This document shows, piece after piece, positions 33,068 to 43,700 of a stretch of DNA of 58,720 nt; within the stretch, counting starts at the first letter, position 1, and every line of letters starts with the position of its first letter. The DNA comes from Sphingobacterium haloxyli (GTDB taxonomy: Bacteria > Bacteroidota > Bacteroidia > Sphingobacteriales > Sphingobacteriaceae): positions 1 to 58,720 of the forward strand of contig NZ_PVBQ01000021.1 of assembly GCF_002980525.1 (NCBI RefSeq). Reading direction: 5' to 3'. Below the pieces are notes generated by a model. That model did no database searches and was not told the origin of the DNA. It saw only the letters and a program-made list of their open reading frames with translations. A program made the translations under genes and the position numbers.

Positions 33068-35299
33068 ATGGCATACGAAATTATTATTTCGCAAGAACTG
33101 GGGATAAATAGCCGTCAGGTCTCCATCACTATCGGCTTATTAAACGAAGGGGCAACCGTTCCGTTTATCGCCCGTTATCGTAAGGAAATGACCGGAAGCT
33201 TAGATGAGGTACAGATTACCACCATCCGTGACCGTGTCCAGCAATTACGCGATCTGGACAAACGCAAAGAAACGGTACTAAAATCTATCACGGAACAAGG
33301 GAAATTAACATCCGAATTGGAACAGCAGATTCAAGAAGCGGAGACGATAGCCATCCTGGAGGATATTTACTTGCCGTTCAAACCGAAACGCAAAACACGG
33401 GCTTCGATGGCGAGAGAAAAAGGGTTACAGCCGTTGGCAGATAGATTGCTTTTACAAGAGAAAGACGACATATCGGTATTAGCTGCCGATTTTATCGATT
33501 CGGAGAAGGGCGTGGCATCGGAAGAAGAAGCTTTAGCAGGTGCCCGCGATATTATCGCAGAGCAGATTGCGGAAGATGCCGAGGTACGGGCAAGATCCAG
33601 GAAGATATTTTTGGATAAAGGACAGTTTGTTTCGCGTGTCGTCCCAGGAAAAGAAGAAGATGCGTTGAAGTACAAAGATTACTTTGAGTGGTCGGAACCA
33701 CTTCAAAATGCACCATCTCACCGGGTGTTGGCCATGCGCCGTGGCGAGAAAGAGGAAATGCTCTATCTTGACATTGCTGTAGACGAGGAAATGGTGCTTT
33801 CGGCTATGGAGAAAATCTATATAAAAGCTAATAATGATCTTGCCGCGCAAGTACGACTCGCGTTGCAGGATGGTTATAAAAGATTGCTGAAGCCATCCAT
33901 GGAAACCGAGGTGCGGGTATTAACCCGGCAAAAAGCAGATGAAGAAGCCATCCGCGTTTTTGCAGACAATGTCCGTCAATTACTGCTGGCGGCACCTTTG
34001 GGACAGAGACGATTGTTGGCAATCGATCCGGGGTTCCGTACAGGGTGTAAAACGGTCGTGTTGGATGCCCAGGGCGCACTATTGGAGAATACGACGATCT
34101 TTCCGCATAATGGCGCAGGGGGTTTAGCGGAAGCTGCAAAAACGATAGAATTGTTGGTGAAACGCTACGATGTGGAAGCGATTGCTGTTGGTAATGGTAC
34201 TGCCGGTCGTGAGACAGAAGAATTTGTCCGAAAATTAGGTTTAAAAGATGTTACGGTCGTCATGGTGAATGAATCCGGCGCATCGATTTATTCCGCTTCG
34301 GATGTGGCCCGGGAAGAGTTTCCAGACTATGATGTAACGGTTCGCGGAGCGGTATCTATCGGAAGACGATTAATGGATCCGTTAGCGGAACTGGTGAAGA
34401 TTGACCCTAAATCTATCGGGGTAGGCCAGTACCAGCACGATGTCGATCAAAACAAGCTGCAAAGCTCGTTGGATGATACGGTCATTTCCTGTGTGAATGC
34501 CGTAGGTGTGGAACTGAATACAGCATCTAAGCAGATTTTGGCGTATGTATCTGGACTCGGACCGTCCCTCGCACAGCAAATAGTGAATTATCGGGTGGCA
34601 AATGGGCCGTTCAAGTCGCGGAAGGAACTGAGAAAGGTTCCACGTTTGGGGGATAAAGCTTTTGAGCAAGCGGCAGGTTTCCTCCGTATCCGTCACAGCG
34701 AACATCCGTTGGATGGTTCTGCTGTACACCCTGAACGGTATGCACTGGTGGAGCAAATGGCAAAAGATCTTCAAGCCAATGTACAGGATTTACTGACAAA
34801 CGAGGCATTGCGCAAGCAGATAGATTTAAAGAAATACGTTTCGGCAGAAGTCGGACTACCGACCCTAAACGATATTATAGCTGAGCTGGCCAAACCCGGA
34901 CGTGACCCGCGTGAACAATTCGAAGAGTTTAAGTTTACAGACGGCGTTAACAGCGTCAGCGATTTGCGTATTGGTATGAAACTGCCTGGTATTGTAACAA
35001 ATATCACCAATTTTGGGGCATTTGTCGACATCGGTGTTCACCAAGATGGTTTAGTGCATCTAAGCCAGCTAGCCAATCGCTTTGTATCTGATCCGAATGA
35101 GGTTGTTAAGGTACAACAGCATGTTATGGTGACTGTAACTGAAATAGATGAGAAACGAAATCGCATTGGCTTGTCGATGAAATCCGATGAAAAGCCCGCA
35201 CCTCCACGCAAGCGTCATGATGACCAAAGGAGAGCGAAAACACCCGAAACCGATATGGCCAGTAAATTAGCCGCATTGGCAAGTAAGTTTAAATCATAA
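33068..35299 (+). CDS. tex: Tex-family RNA-binding transcription accessory protein
   Basis: A 743-residue cytosolic nucleic-acid-binding protein. An N-terminal helical Tex region (~1-300) precedes a YqgF/RNase H-like domain (~315-430; LAIDPGFRTGCKTVVLD). Helix-hairpin-helix segments follow (~490-560; VSGLGPSLAQQIVNYR, FKSRKELRKVPRLGDKAFEQ), then a C-terminal S1 domain (~637-710; GIVTNITNFGAFVDIGVHQDG). The domain order and length fit Tex exactly. It is monocistronic and followed by a terminator. Confidence 0.95.
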   Translation: MAYEIIISQELGINSRQVSITIGLLNEGATVPFIARYRKEMTGSLDEVQITTIRDRVQQLRDLDKRKETVLKSITEQGKLTSELEQQIQEAETIAILEDIYLPFKPKRKTRASMAREKGLQPLADRLLLQEKDDISVLAADFIDSEKGVASEEEALAGARDIIAEQIAEDAEVRARSRKIFLDKGQFVSRVVPGKEEDALKYKDYFEWSEPLQNAPSHRVLAMRRGEKEEMLYLDIAVDEEMVLSAMEKIYIKANNDLAAQVRLALQDGYKRLLKPSMETEVRVLTRQKADEEAIRVFADNVRQLLLAAPLGQRRLLAIDPGFRTGCKTVVLDAQGALLENTTIFPHNGAGGLAEAAKTIELLVKRYDVEAIAVGNGTAGRETEEFVRKLGLKDVTVVMVNESGASIYSASDVAREEFPDYDVTVRGAVSIGRRLMDPLAELVKIDPKSIGVGQYQHDVDQNKLQSSLDDTVISCVNAVGVELNTASKQILAYVSGLGPSLAQQIVNYRVANGPFKSRKELRKVPRLGDKAFEQAAGFLRIRHSEHPLDGSAVHPERYALVEQMAKDLQANVQDLLTNEALRKQIDLKKYVSAEVGLPTLNDIIAELAKPGRDPREQFEEFKFTDGVNSVSDLRIGMKLPGIVTNITNFGAFVDIGVHQDGLVHLSQLANRFVSDPNEVVKVQQHVMVTVTEIDEKRNRIGLSMKSDEKPAPPRKRHDDQRRAKTPETDMASKLAALASKFKS

Positions 35300-35304
35300 T
35301 ATAG

Positions 35305-35334
35305 AAGGGCAGACACTCGCGTCTGCCCTTTGTT
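35305..35334. terminator. Terminator between tex and the susD-like gene
   Basis: A perfect 10-bp stem AAGGGCAGAC (35305-35314) with GTCTGCCCTT (35321-35330), 5 bases past the tex stop. It probably also serves the convergent SusD gene. Confidence 0.83.
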
Positions 35335-35335
35335 G

Positions 35336-36703
35336 CTAATATCCCGGGTTCTGCTCTAGGATATCCGGACGGAGATTGATTTGCGCTGTAGGAATTGGAT
35401 AAACAAACTGATTTTCGTTTGTTAACGTTTCATACTTTTCCATCGCTAATCCTGTTCGGCAGAAATCAAACCATGTTTCGCCTTCGAAGAGAAGTTCCCG
35501 TTCCTTTTCCTCCTGTACAAACTTGACGAAACTATCTACAGAAGTAAAATCGCCCTTATTTCTTGGTACGCCCGCCCGTGTCAATACTTGTTGAAGTGAA
35601 TTGAATGCGGCATCGCTTACACTATTGTTAACCCTCGCTTCCGCTTCTGCATGAATGAGTAAGATTTCTGCCAGACGGATGATGGGCAGGTTCTGAGTTG
35701 GTGGGGTCGCGTTGGGGAATTTTCCCATATAGTAACGATCATTTGATCCCTGAAATATAGAGAAATCTTGTCTTTTATCGCCAGTCTCAAATAGTTCTCG
35801 GATAGACTCGTCTTTTACATAGAAAAGCATACTGGCATTATCATTACTTACCGATGCCAGGGTATTGGTTGTTTGATCATCAAATTGCAACTCAAAAATG
35901 GATTCAGCTGAATTTTCGGATGCCCAAATAGTACTGAAATCGTCTGCTAATTGAAAGTTTTCTGCATTAATTATTTCCGCTGCTGTACTTGCAGCTAAGG
36001 CATAATCGTTTGTAATAGATGCTTGATAAAGATAAACCTTGGCTAATAGCGCTTGTGCCGCAGCCTTTGTCGCTCTACCTTTGGTTGCTTCGGTAGTTTC
36101 GTGCGCCTCAGGAAGTTCTGTAATGCTTTCGACAAGATCTTTTACCAGTTGCTCATAGATGGCAGAAGGTTCAGACTGGGGAATAGCTATATCTTCGTCC
36201 TCCGTAGTCGCTGTTAATTTTAACGGTACACGACCAAAAGCCCGTACCAAGAAGAAATAATTCAAAGCACGAACAAATTTAGCTTCACCGATAAGTTGTG
36301 CTCTCTTTTCATCGGAAATGGTGTTTTCGGGCATTTCGGATACGCGAGCGATGATGTTATTGGCCGCGTTGATTGTAGCGTATATCCCTTGCCATACATT
36401 CGCGATCCACGGGTTGGTCGCGGTAACCTCGTGTGTTTTAAAATTTTCGTATTCTGGAAATATCGCGGCGTGGGAAACATGGCCCGCTGAAAACTCGGGT
36501 ACTATAACCATCGTTTGTCCATAGGTAAACGAGCTGGTCATCGTGCGGTACATCCCTATTGCAGCGGAATTAGCATTGGTTTCCGAATTGAAATAATCGT
36601 CTTGCGTGACCTGCGCAAGTGGCTCCCGATCAAGGAAGCTCTCGCAGGATGTAAAACTAACGAGCAGTGAAGCGGACAAAAATAATTTATGTATCGTGTT
36701 CAT
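35336..36703 (-). CDS. RagB/SusD-family nutrient-binding lipoprotein
   Basis: A 455-residue surface lipoprotein that lids the adjacent SusC channel and binds its substrate. The lipobox ends FTSC (Cys20). SusD-like features are the TPR-rich first part (EAKFVRALNYFFLVRAFGRVPL at ~137-158) and the C-terminal LPIIRLAEILLIHAEAEARVN with LLFEGETWFDFCR. At 455 residues it is on the short side. It lies 21 bases after the SusC gene on the same strand. No glycoside hydrolase, sulfatase or peptidase lies beside the pair, so the substrate cannot be guessed. Confidence 0.93.
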   Translation of the reverse strand: MNTIHKLFLSASLLVSFTSCESFLDREPLAQVTQDDYFNSETNANSAAIGMYRTMTSSFTYGQTMVIVPEFSAGHVSHAAIFPEYENFKTHEVTATNPWIANVWQGIYATINAANNIIARVSEMPENTISDEKRAQLIGEAKFVRALNYFFLVRAFGRVPLKLTATTEDEDIAIPQSEPSAIYEQLVKDLVESITELPEAHETTEATKGRATKAAAQALLAKVYLYQASITNDYALAASTAAEIINAENFQLADDFSTIWASENSAESIFELQFDDQTTNTLASVSNDNASMLFYVKDESIRELFETGDKRQDFSIFQGSNDRYYMGKFPNATPPTQNLPIIRLAEILLIHAEAEARVNNSVSDAAFNSLQQVLTRAGVPRNKGDFTSVDSFVKFVQEEKERELLFEGETWFDFCRTGLAMEKYETLTNENQFVYPIPTAQINLRPDILEQNPGY

Positions 36704-36724
36704 AAGTATGTTACATTTAATAGA

Positions 36725-39700
36725 TTAGAAAGATAAATTAACACCGGCGGTAAATATGCGTGGCTGAGGATAACTACCATAGTCATATCCGTAGATAAGC
36801 CCCGTGTTGGCGCCACCATGACTGGAGCTTACTTCCGGATCGAAGCCGCGGTATTTGGTAAATACATACGCGTTTTGCACGGTGATGTAGGCCCGAAGCC
36901 TATTTACCTTCATCCGTTCTGTCACCGCTTGTGGAAGCGTATAACCTAGTGTAATGTTACGTATACGGAAAAAAGAACCGTCCTGCACAAACCGATCGGA
37001 GATGGCGCCGTTATCGAAACTACCTGGACTCGGACGAGGCATGTCAGTAATATCACCCGGTTGACGCCAGCGATCTACCCAATCGATGAAAGCATTTGAA
37101 CTGGCATTATAGCCCTCCAGTCCCGAAGCTAACGTATAGTTGAACATCTCATTGCCGTAAGTAAATTGCCCCATTACGCTAAAATCAAAGTTCTTATACT
37201 GGAAGGTGTTCGTGATACCCCCGAAGAAGTCTGGGTGCGGATTGCCGATGATCTGTCTGTCCTCGTCACTCGTCGGTGTAGTCGGTTGACCGTCTTGTCC
37301 CACGTAGTCGATCATACCGGTCTCGGGATTAACACCGATCATTTTCCAACCGTAAAAAGAACCTAAAGGTAATCCCGCCATAGCGATATTCAGACTGCCT
37401 ACACCACCTAAGATTTGGTCGACTCCGTCGGGTAGTGCCAAAACCGTGTTGCGGTTGAAGGTCATGTTTAAAGACGTGGTCCATTTAAAATCGCCGATTA
37501 GGTTGCGCGTAGTCAACTCAAATTCGAATCCTTTGTTCTCAATATCACCGGAGTTAGTAAATCGGTTCACGTAGCCAGAGTTGGTCAGAATTGGCACACC
37601 AATAAGAAGGTCCGAAGTTTTCTTATGGTAATAGTCTGCTAGAAGGAAAATTCGATCATCAAATAATCCAACGTCAATTCCGACATCGGTCTGCGCCGTT
37701 GTTTCCCATTTTAAGTTTCTGTCGCCTAAAACCGATGGAATAAAACCTGGCATCCCCAAGTAGTTGTTTCCACCCGCGTAAAGGGAATAGCTAGCATAGT
37801 TGCCGATATTTTGATTACCGGTAATACCCCAACTAGCCCGCAGTTTCAAATCACTGATAACAGGAAGGTTCTGTATGAAGTCTTCCTCTGATAGACGCCA
37901 TGCCGCGGCCAAAGAGGGAAACGTTGCCCATCGGTTATCGCTACCGAAACGGGATGATCCATCCGTACGCAAATTGGCTGTTAAGATATATTTCTTTTTA
38001 TAATTATAATTTACACGCGTAAAAGCGGAGGCAATAGCCCACTCTTCTGGATATGCATCTGCCCGTGTGATAACACCACCTGCATTGATATGCTCGATAT
38101 CATTGGAGGGGAAATTGGAACGTTGTCCATGGACAAACTCCAGTCGGGATTCCTGCACGGAGAATCCACCCAATGCATTGAGCTGGTGGTCGCCAAATAG
38201 TTTGTCAAACGTTAATGTTGTTTCGTTGATCCAAAGCTGGTCGCGTGTATTGCGTCGTGCGCCGATACCACCCTGACTAGCAAATGAGCGGATTCCATTG
38301 GGCGGCATAAAAAATGTCTCGTCGATAAAGCTGATGTCGGTTCCAAAACTTGTTTTCAATGTTAATGACGGAACAAATTGGTATTCAGCGCTTACATTTG
38401 CCAACACGCGCCAGGTCTGTGCATTGTTTACCGGTAAATTGAGCATAGCTATGGGATTTTCTCGTGACAGGCTGACCTGGTCATAAGCGTACCCTCCATT
38501 ATTGTCGTACACCGGTATATTGGGAGGAGAGAAAATACCTGTTTTCGTTGGACCTTCCTTTGAATTTTCTTCCTGTATGCGGTCATTTTCCGCTCGCGTC
38601 ACATTAATTGCCGTTGCAAACCTTAGTTTTTCATTGTGTTGGTGGTTCAGGTTTATTCGACCGCTGATTCTGTTAAAATCAGAGTTGAGCATGATTCCGC
38701 CTTGTCGCATATAGCCCAATGATGTGTAATATTGTGTGTTTTCACTTCCCCCGCTGGCAGAAAGTTCATAGCTTCTTGTGCCGGCCTTCCGGAACATCGC
38801 ATCTTGCCAATCCGTGTTGATATGAGGATTAGCTAAAATTTGGTCTGGCATGGTAGATGTAGGATCGTCCTGTTCTCTAAAAAAATAATAATCCCGCATG
38901 TAGTCCTGGTATTGTGCAGTATTCATCATTTCATATTTGCGTTCGGATGGCATTTCCGAATACCCCTCGTACATGTTGAAATGAAATTGGCTTGTGCCGG
39001 GTTCTCCTTTTTTAGTCGTAATGAGGACGACACCGTTGGCTGCCCTAGCACCGTAAATAGAAGAGGAGGCTGCATCCTTTAGTATTTCGACAGACTGTAC
39101 GTCAGCAGGGTTGAGCGACGAAAGAACATTGATACCCTGTGTACCTCCGCCGAAATTGAAATCTGAACCGCCGGTAAAGTTCGTTGTACTGTTTACCGGA
39201 ATACCATCTACGACGTACAGGGGATCGGAGCTCGCATTTATCGAAGTGGTACCACGTACCCGGATGCTAAGCCCGCCCCCAGGTGAACCGGATTTCTGCG
39301 TCACCTGGACTCCGCCGGCTTTTCCTTGGATAGCTTGCGGAATACTGGGAAGCACCTCGTTTTCGATCTCATCTGCTCCTATGCTGGATACCGAACTGGC
39401 TAATGTCGCACGTTCCATCGTGCCATACCCAACAGCCACTACTTGTACAGATTCAATAGTCTTTGATTCTTCACTCAGCAACACCTCTATTTTTTCTCTG
39501 CTGTTGAGCGGTTCCTCATATTCCTTATAACCAACAGCACTAAACACCAGTATATCGCCTGTATTGGCTGGGATGCTGAACCGACCTTGTTCATCCGTTG
39601 CCGCGGAGGTCGGTTGTCCTTTTACGGATACCGTAACGCCTGTTATAGGGCCATTTTTGTCACTAACGGTACCTTGGACGACGTTTTGAGGATTCGCAGT

Positions 39701-40210
39701 AGAATCAGTTGATGTCATGGGTGTTGTCGGAGAAACCGGAGATGTCAGCGGTGCGGCAGTAGTATCCATAACAGTCGTATCTGTACCGGTGGTATCCCCC
39801 GTGCCGGGTACGGAATCCGTTGCGGCTGATGAATCCGCTTCCGCTATTTTTAGTATGACATGTATCTCGCTCCGGTTATTCACAGGCTCTTCGTGTCGTG
39901 CGAAATCAGTTTTGTTAAAAATCAACGTGGCATCCGGTTTCACCTCTAATGTAAATAGACCTTGCTCGTCAGATACGGTATTGAGGGTTTCTCCTTTTAC
40001 GGAAACGATACCACCTGGGAGGGCTTGGCTGCGCTCGTCTTTGACAGAACCTTGAACGGTGATCATCGAGTCTTGCAAGCTAAAAAACGCTGTGGGGAAT
40101 AAATTAGGGTTGTCGAATTTTTTTTTTGAAGAGAGTTGAGTATTGTTTGAAGAGAAAGCCCCATAGGGACTAAACAATAACAAGGGAATGGCATACAGGA
40201 TGTGTTTCAT
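36725..40210 (-). CDS. SusC/RagA-family TonB-linked outer-membrane transporter with duplicated N-terminal domain
   Basis: A 1161-residue TonB-dependent channel. A signal peptide (~1-20) is followed by two carboxypeptidase-regulatory-like beta domains, at 50-121 and 176-245, joined by a 54-residue Thr/Ser/Pro/Asp-rich linker. The two share the motifs VxGxVxD, VSVKG, DEQGxF and EEP-N-R-I-V-L. A plug domain follows (~262-400; VQVVAVGYGTMERATLASSV and RGTTSINASSDPLYVVDGIPV), then the barrel to a terminal YPQPRIFTAGVNLSF. It is the first gene of the susC-susD pair. I see no sigma/anti-sigma regulator beside it. Confidence 0.94.
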   Translation of the reverse strand: MKHILYAIPLLLFSPYGAFSSNNTQLSSKKKFDNPNLFPTAFFSLQDSMITVQGSVKDERSQALPGGIVSVKGETLNTVSDEQGLFTLEVKPDATLIFNKTDFARHEEPVNNRSEIHVILKIAEADSSAATDSVPGTGDTTGTDTTVMDTTAAPLTSPVSPTTPMTSTDSTANPQNVVQGTVSDKNGPITGVTVSVKGQPTSAATDEQGRFSIPANTGDILVFSAVGYKEYEEPLNSREKIEVLLSEESKTIESVQVVAVGYGTMERATLASSVSSIGADEIENEVLPSIPQAIQGKAGGVQVTQKSGSPGGGLSIRVRGTTSINASSDPLYVVDGIPVNSTTNFTGGSDFNFGGGTQGINVLSSLNPADVQSVEILKDAASSSIYGARAANGVVLITTKKGEPGTSQFHFNMYEGYSEMPSERKYEMMNTAQYQDYMRDYYFFREQDDPTSTMPDQILANPHINTDWQDAMFRKAGTRSYELSASGGSENTQYYTSLGYMRQGGIMLNSDFNRISGRINLNHQHNEKLRFATAINVTRAENDRIQEENSKEGPTKTGIFSPPNIPVYDNNGGYAYDQVSLSRENPIAMLNLPVNNAQTWRVLANVSAEYQFVPSLTLKTSFGTDISFIDETFFMPPNGIRSFASQGGIGARRNTRDQLWINETTLTFDKLFGDHQLNALGGFSVQESRLEFVHGQRSNFPSNDIEHINAGGVITRADAYPEEWAIASAFTRVNYNYKKKYILTANLRTDGSSRFGSDNRWATFPSLAAAWRLSEEDFIQNLPVISDLKLRASWGITGNQNIGNYASYSLYAGGNNYLGMPGFIPSVLGDRNLKWETTAQTDVGIDVGLFDDRIFLLADYYHKKTSDLLIGVPILTNSGYVNRFTNSGDIENKGFEFELTTRNLIGDFKWTTSLNMTFNRNTVLALPDGVDQILGGVGSLNIAMAGLPLGSFYGWKMIGVNPETGMIDYVGQDGQPTTPTSDEDRQIIGNPHPDFFGGITNTFQYKNFDFSVMGQFTYGNEMFNYTLASGLEGYNASSNAFIDWVDRWRQPGDITDMPRPSPGSFDNGAISDRFVQDGSFFRIRNITLGYTLPQAVTERMKVNRLRAYITVQNAYVFTKYRGFDPEVSSSHGGANTGLIYGYDYGSYPQPRIFTAGVNLSF

Positions 40211-40371
40211 ATAAAGTAGCTATTTACGTTCGTTCATGCGTTTATTTCTGTTTCTTTGGTATAACACGCAACTAGTTTTAAAAGTTTATGATTTATAATA
40301 TTTTTGTTACAATTTAGGTTAGTAACGTCATATCAGGCAGAAATAGTATTAATTTTAGATGAAATATGTAA

Positions 40372-40400
40372 CTTGTCTATAATATGTGATTGTACATTTG
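40372..40400 (+). promoter_or_regulatory. Bacteroidota-type promoter of the 95-residue protein
   Basis: CTTG (40372-40375) and TACATTTG (40393-40400) are 17 bases apart. Transcription from ~40406 leaves a leader of about 9 bases before ATG 40415, which supports that start over longer readings. Confidence 0.55.
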
Positions 40401-40414
40401 TAAGTAATACAACT

Positions 40415-40702
40415 ATGACCTACGATGAATTTATATCTTCGATCGGAAACACGGATAGCGTTCCGGATAAATTAAATGTCCAATTGCAGGCACTGTGGCA
40501 TGACGCAAAAGGAAATTGGCAAATTGCACATGACTTGATTGATCATTTGGAGGACCCCGCTTCAGCACATGTACATGCTTATTTACATCGTGTAGAAGGA
40601 GATTTATGGAATGCCCGTTATTGGTACAACCGAGCTAAGCAACCCGAATATAAAGGAGGCTTGAAGGAAGAGTGGGAGCAGCTAGTTAAAATATTATTGT
40701 AG
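40415..40702 (+). CDS. Small conserved cytosolic protein, function unknown
   Basis: A 95-residue soluble protein, MTYDEFISSIGNTDSVPDKL..., with the motif AHVHAYLHRVEGDLWNARYWYNRA (~54-77), which I recognise as recurring in small hypothetical proteins of several phyla. The helix pattern looks like a short TPR-like hairpin. The start is set by the promoter at 40372-40400. It stands alone, converging on tamB with a 3-base gap. Confidence 0.7.
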   Translation: MTYDEFISSIGNTDSVPDKLNVQLQALWHDAKGNWQIAHDLIDHLEDPASAHVHAYLHRVEGDLWNARYWYNRAKQPEYKGGLKEEWEQLVKILL

Positions 40703-40705
40703 TAT

Positions 40706-43700
40706 TTATTCTTCTTCGCGTTTTTTACGTTCATTCCACAACCATAATTTTCGCCAAAATTCGGATAACGAATTGAATTCCTGTCGATAAACGACACCTA
40801 CGGCACTGATATAATCACTATAAGGCGTAAACAGGAAATTTCGGGTGTTAAGCCTGTTGTAGGCTCTCAATACGAGGTTTCCATCTTGACGTAAACGGAA
40901 CGTGACCTCTGCATCGGTAGCTATCTGGTCCGAGAAGAGCATGAGGTCGTTAAGCTGGTTCTGGCTACGGTCGGTAACCCCTCCCGTAAATACCAAACGG
41001 TCGTCGAAAAACCGTAAAGAAGCGGAGGCATCGTTGAAGGAGCGTATATTAAGATCCAGAAAGTTCATGTTGAGCGATTGCGAGATGATGCTGTTCAGTT
41101 GGTTGAAGGCAATCTCGGTTCCGGCCGATAGCAAGGTGTTGTTCACTTCTCGTCCAAACTCTTGTGTCGATGCCGGCGTGAAGCTCCTTCGAACAATAAG
41201 ACTAATAGCTTGTTGATTGACGTTGTTGACGTCGCTCAAATAGCCTTGGAGTTCATCTTTGATATAGGGTGTCTGTGGAAAATTAAGGTCGAAAGAAACG
41301 TCAGGTTGTGATAAAGTGCCTTTTAATATCATGTCGGCTTGGGCCAGGATGCGGTCATTGTTTTCGGCTCGACCAGCAGCATTATATAAAGGTGCAATCG
41401 ACGTCCGTTGCTGATAAGTTGCGCTAAGGTTGATGATTGCTTCCGCCGGATTGCCTGCCCATCGAATGGTTCCGCCTTCTTTTAGATCAAAGAACTTGTT
41501 AAAGAAATCTTGTGCGGTAAAATGGAATTTTCCGGAAATGACATGGTAGTCACCAAACATCTCAAAGTCACCCAAACTCGATATACGCAGCGAAATATCG
41601 CCTGTACCAACGCCTGTTAAGGAGCCAATGTTGTTTTCCAAATTAATTTCAGCATCCGGGGTCACCGTAATATTCATATTCATGGTTAAACCCTGAAAAA
41701 GCCGTTTAGAGATAGACGTTTCCCGCTCGGCGGAATTCGGATTGATGAAATAGATGAAGTCGTTATCGCCTACTTTCAACGATGTATTAAAAGGAAGGGT
41801 AATAACGGTATTGGGATCTGGGCGTGCGTTAATATCCATGACCATCGCACTGGTTGGACCGTTAAAACGGAAAGTACCTGAGGCGTAGGCCGTGCCGAAA
41901 AACAGTTCATTGTCTTTTCGGGCCGTATTTAAGATCTGGAAGTTGTCCGCAGCTACATCGATCGTCAATGTTGGGTCACGCAGCATATTGAGATTGATTT
42001 CTCCGTTTGCTCTCGCGGTGGCATTTCGAACATCATTTAATAGCAAATTGTTTAAAATGATGGTATTCTTTTGGATGGCGGAATGTTGATCGGAAATATA
42101 GTATCTCGTCTGTAAATAGTTAACCAGAAAAGACGCGTCCTTGATATGGGTTGTTCCGCTGATTTTTGGTTGCCGGATCGTGCCGTTTATCGTTACCTCG
42201 CCACTCATGGTGCCATATAAGTTGGAAACAAGTGTCCGAAGGAAAGGTTGCACTATACCAAGGTCTATATTTTTGACGGTGCCTTTTAGATGGAGCGCTT
42301 CATCTTCGGAATTAACGTCATATGAACCGCTAACCGTAATGCCATCGCCGTCTACATCCAATAACTGAGAACGGAGTTGTACGAGCCCAGTTTGCGGATC
42401 AAAATCGGCGTTCAGCTGTAGATTCCCTATAGGGAGGTTGTTGTAAACAATCGGGGTAGTTGCAATGTTCGCGGACAGGGTTGGTGAGCCAAAAACCGAA
42501 TAGATCTGCATCTCCCCGCTGAGGTGTCCAATTAAGTCAATACCTAACGGCCGCGTAATTCCCGATAAGGAGGCCAAGCTAAAGTCTTTAAATGCAATAT
42601 CAAGCTTGTCGTCTTCATTGGAAAGGATCCCATTTAGAGTCACCTCTTGACGGTCTTTGGCAATCCGCAGGTTGTTTAGATAAAACTTGCCTTTGGAGAC
42701 ACGGAGATCTGCGTCTTGATTTATCGCCCATGACTCGTTATTTAAAATAATTTCCGATTGCTCAAATCGGATATTGGCTGGCTGATTATGGCCGAAATGT
42801 ATATTTCCGTTTAATTTGAGATAGTTTGGACGGTTTGTTTCCGACAGAGCAACATGAAAGGTCAAGCTGTCATTTGCCAATACGTTGTTGATGGCAATTT
42901 GGTCCACGTAGGCGGAGTCAGAGAAACTAAAGCGGTCGGCCGTCACATCTAAAGAAAACGCTTGGTTGTCGGCTTTTTCCGTAAGGGCGAGATTGGTGAT
43001 TTTCATGCCCTTGTATGAAACTACGGGACTAAAAGCGTCGAAGTTTGCCGTATAGTTGTCGGATGAGAAATTGGCTGTCAGGTGCGCGCCATTTTCCAGC
43101 TCCAGATCGGGGTCGAATAATGCTGATATGGGAGCAAAAGTTTTAACGTTGATATGTAGATCAAAGTTTTGTGGATTATAAGGTCGGCTTTCAAGACTGA
43201 TTGCAGGAGCGTACCGCATAGCAAGGGAACGAAAATAAGCACCTATACTGGATAAATCGATTTGCCCCGACATCACACCATCAACGACATCGGATTTTAG
43301 GGTCAACTTTTTAGATCGCTCGTCTCCTTCTGATTCAAAATCTAAATAGTTCATAATAAAATCGCCTCTCGTTGTGCTGAACTGTAGATGGTCGGAGGAA
43401 ATATGACCGTTTAAAGAATTTAATGAGTTTCCATGTAGCCTTGCCTGGATATTGGATTGACTCACGACGATACTGTCTCTGGGGTAGAGGTGCAACCTTT
43501 TTAGGTTTAAGTGCGCTATTGTAGAATTAAATTCATACATCGGGACTGAATCCTGCCAATTAGCCTCCCCATTAAAGGCCAAAACAGCATTTCGATCGTC
43601 AATCTCGCCGTGTGCAAATAAAACTCCGTCCAATATCTCTCCTTCAACTTCTACGTGCCGATAAGGGTATTTTTTGAAGAGAAGGTCGGACAAATGACCG

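Noticed and set aside
40211..40414. ECF sigma/anti-sigma regulatory pair for the SusC/SusD locus
   Set aside because: The upstream gap holds only a promoter and the start of an unrelated 95-residue protein; no FecI/FecR-like gene is present.
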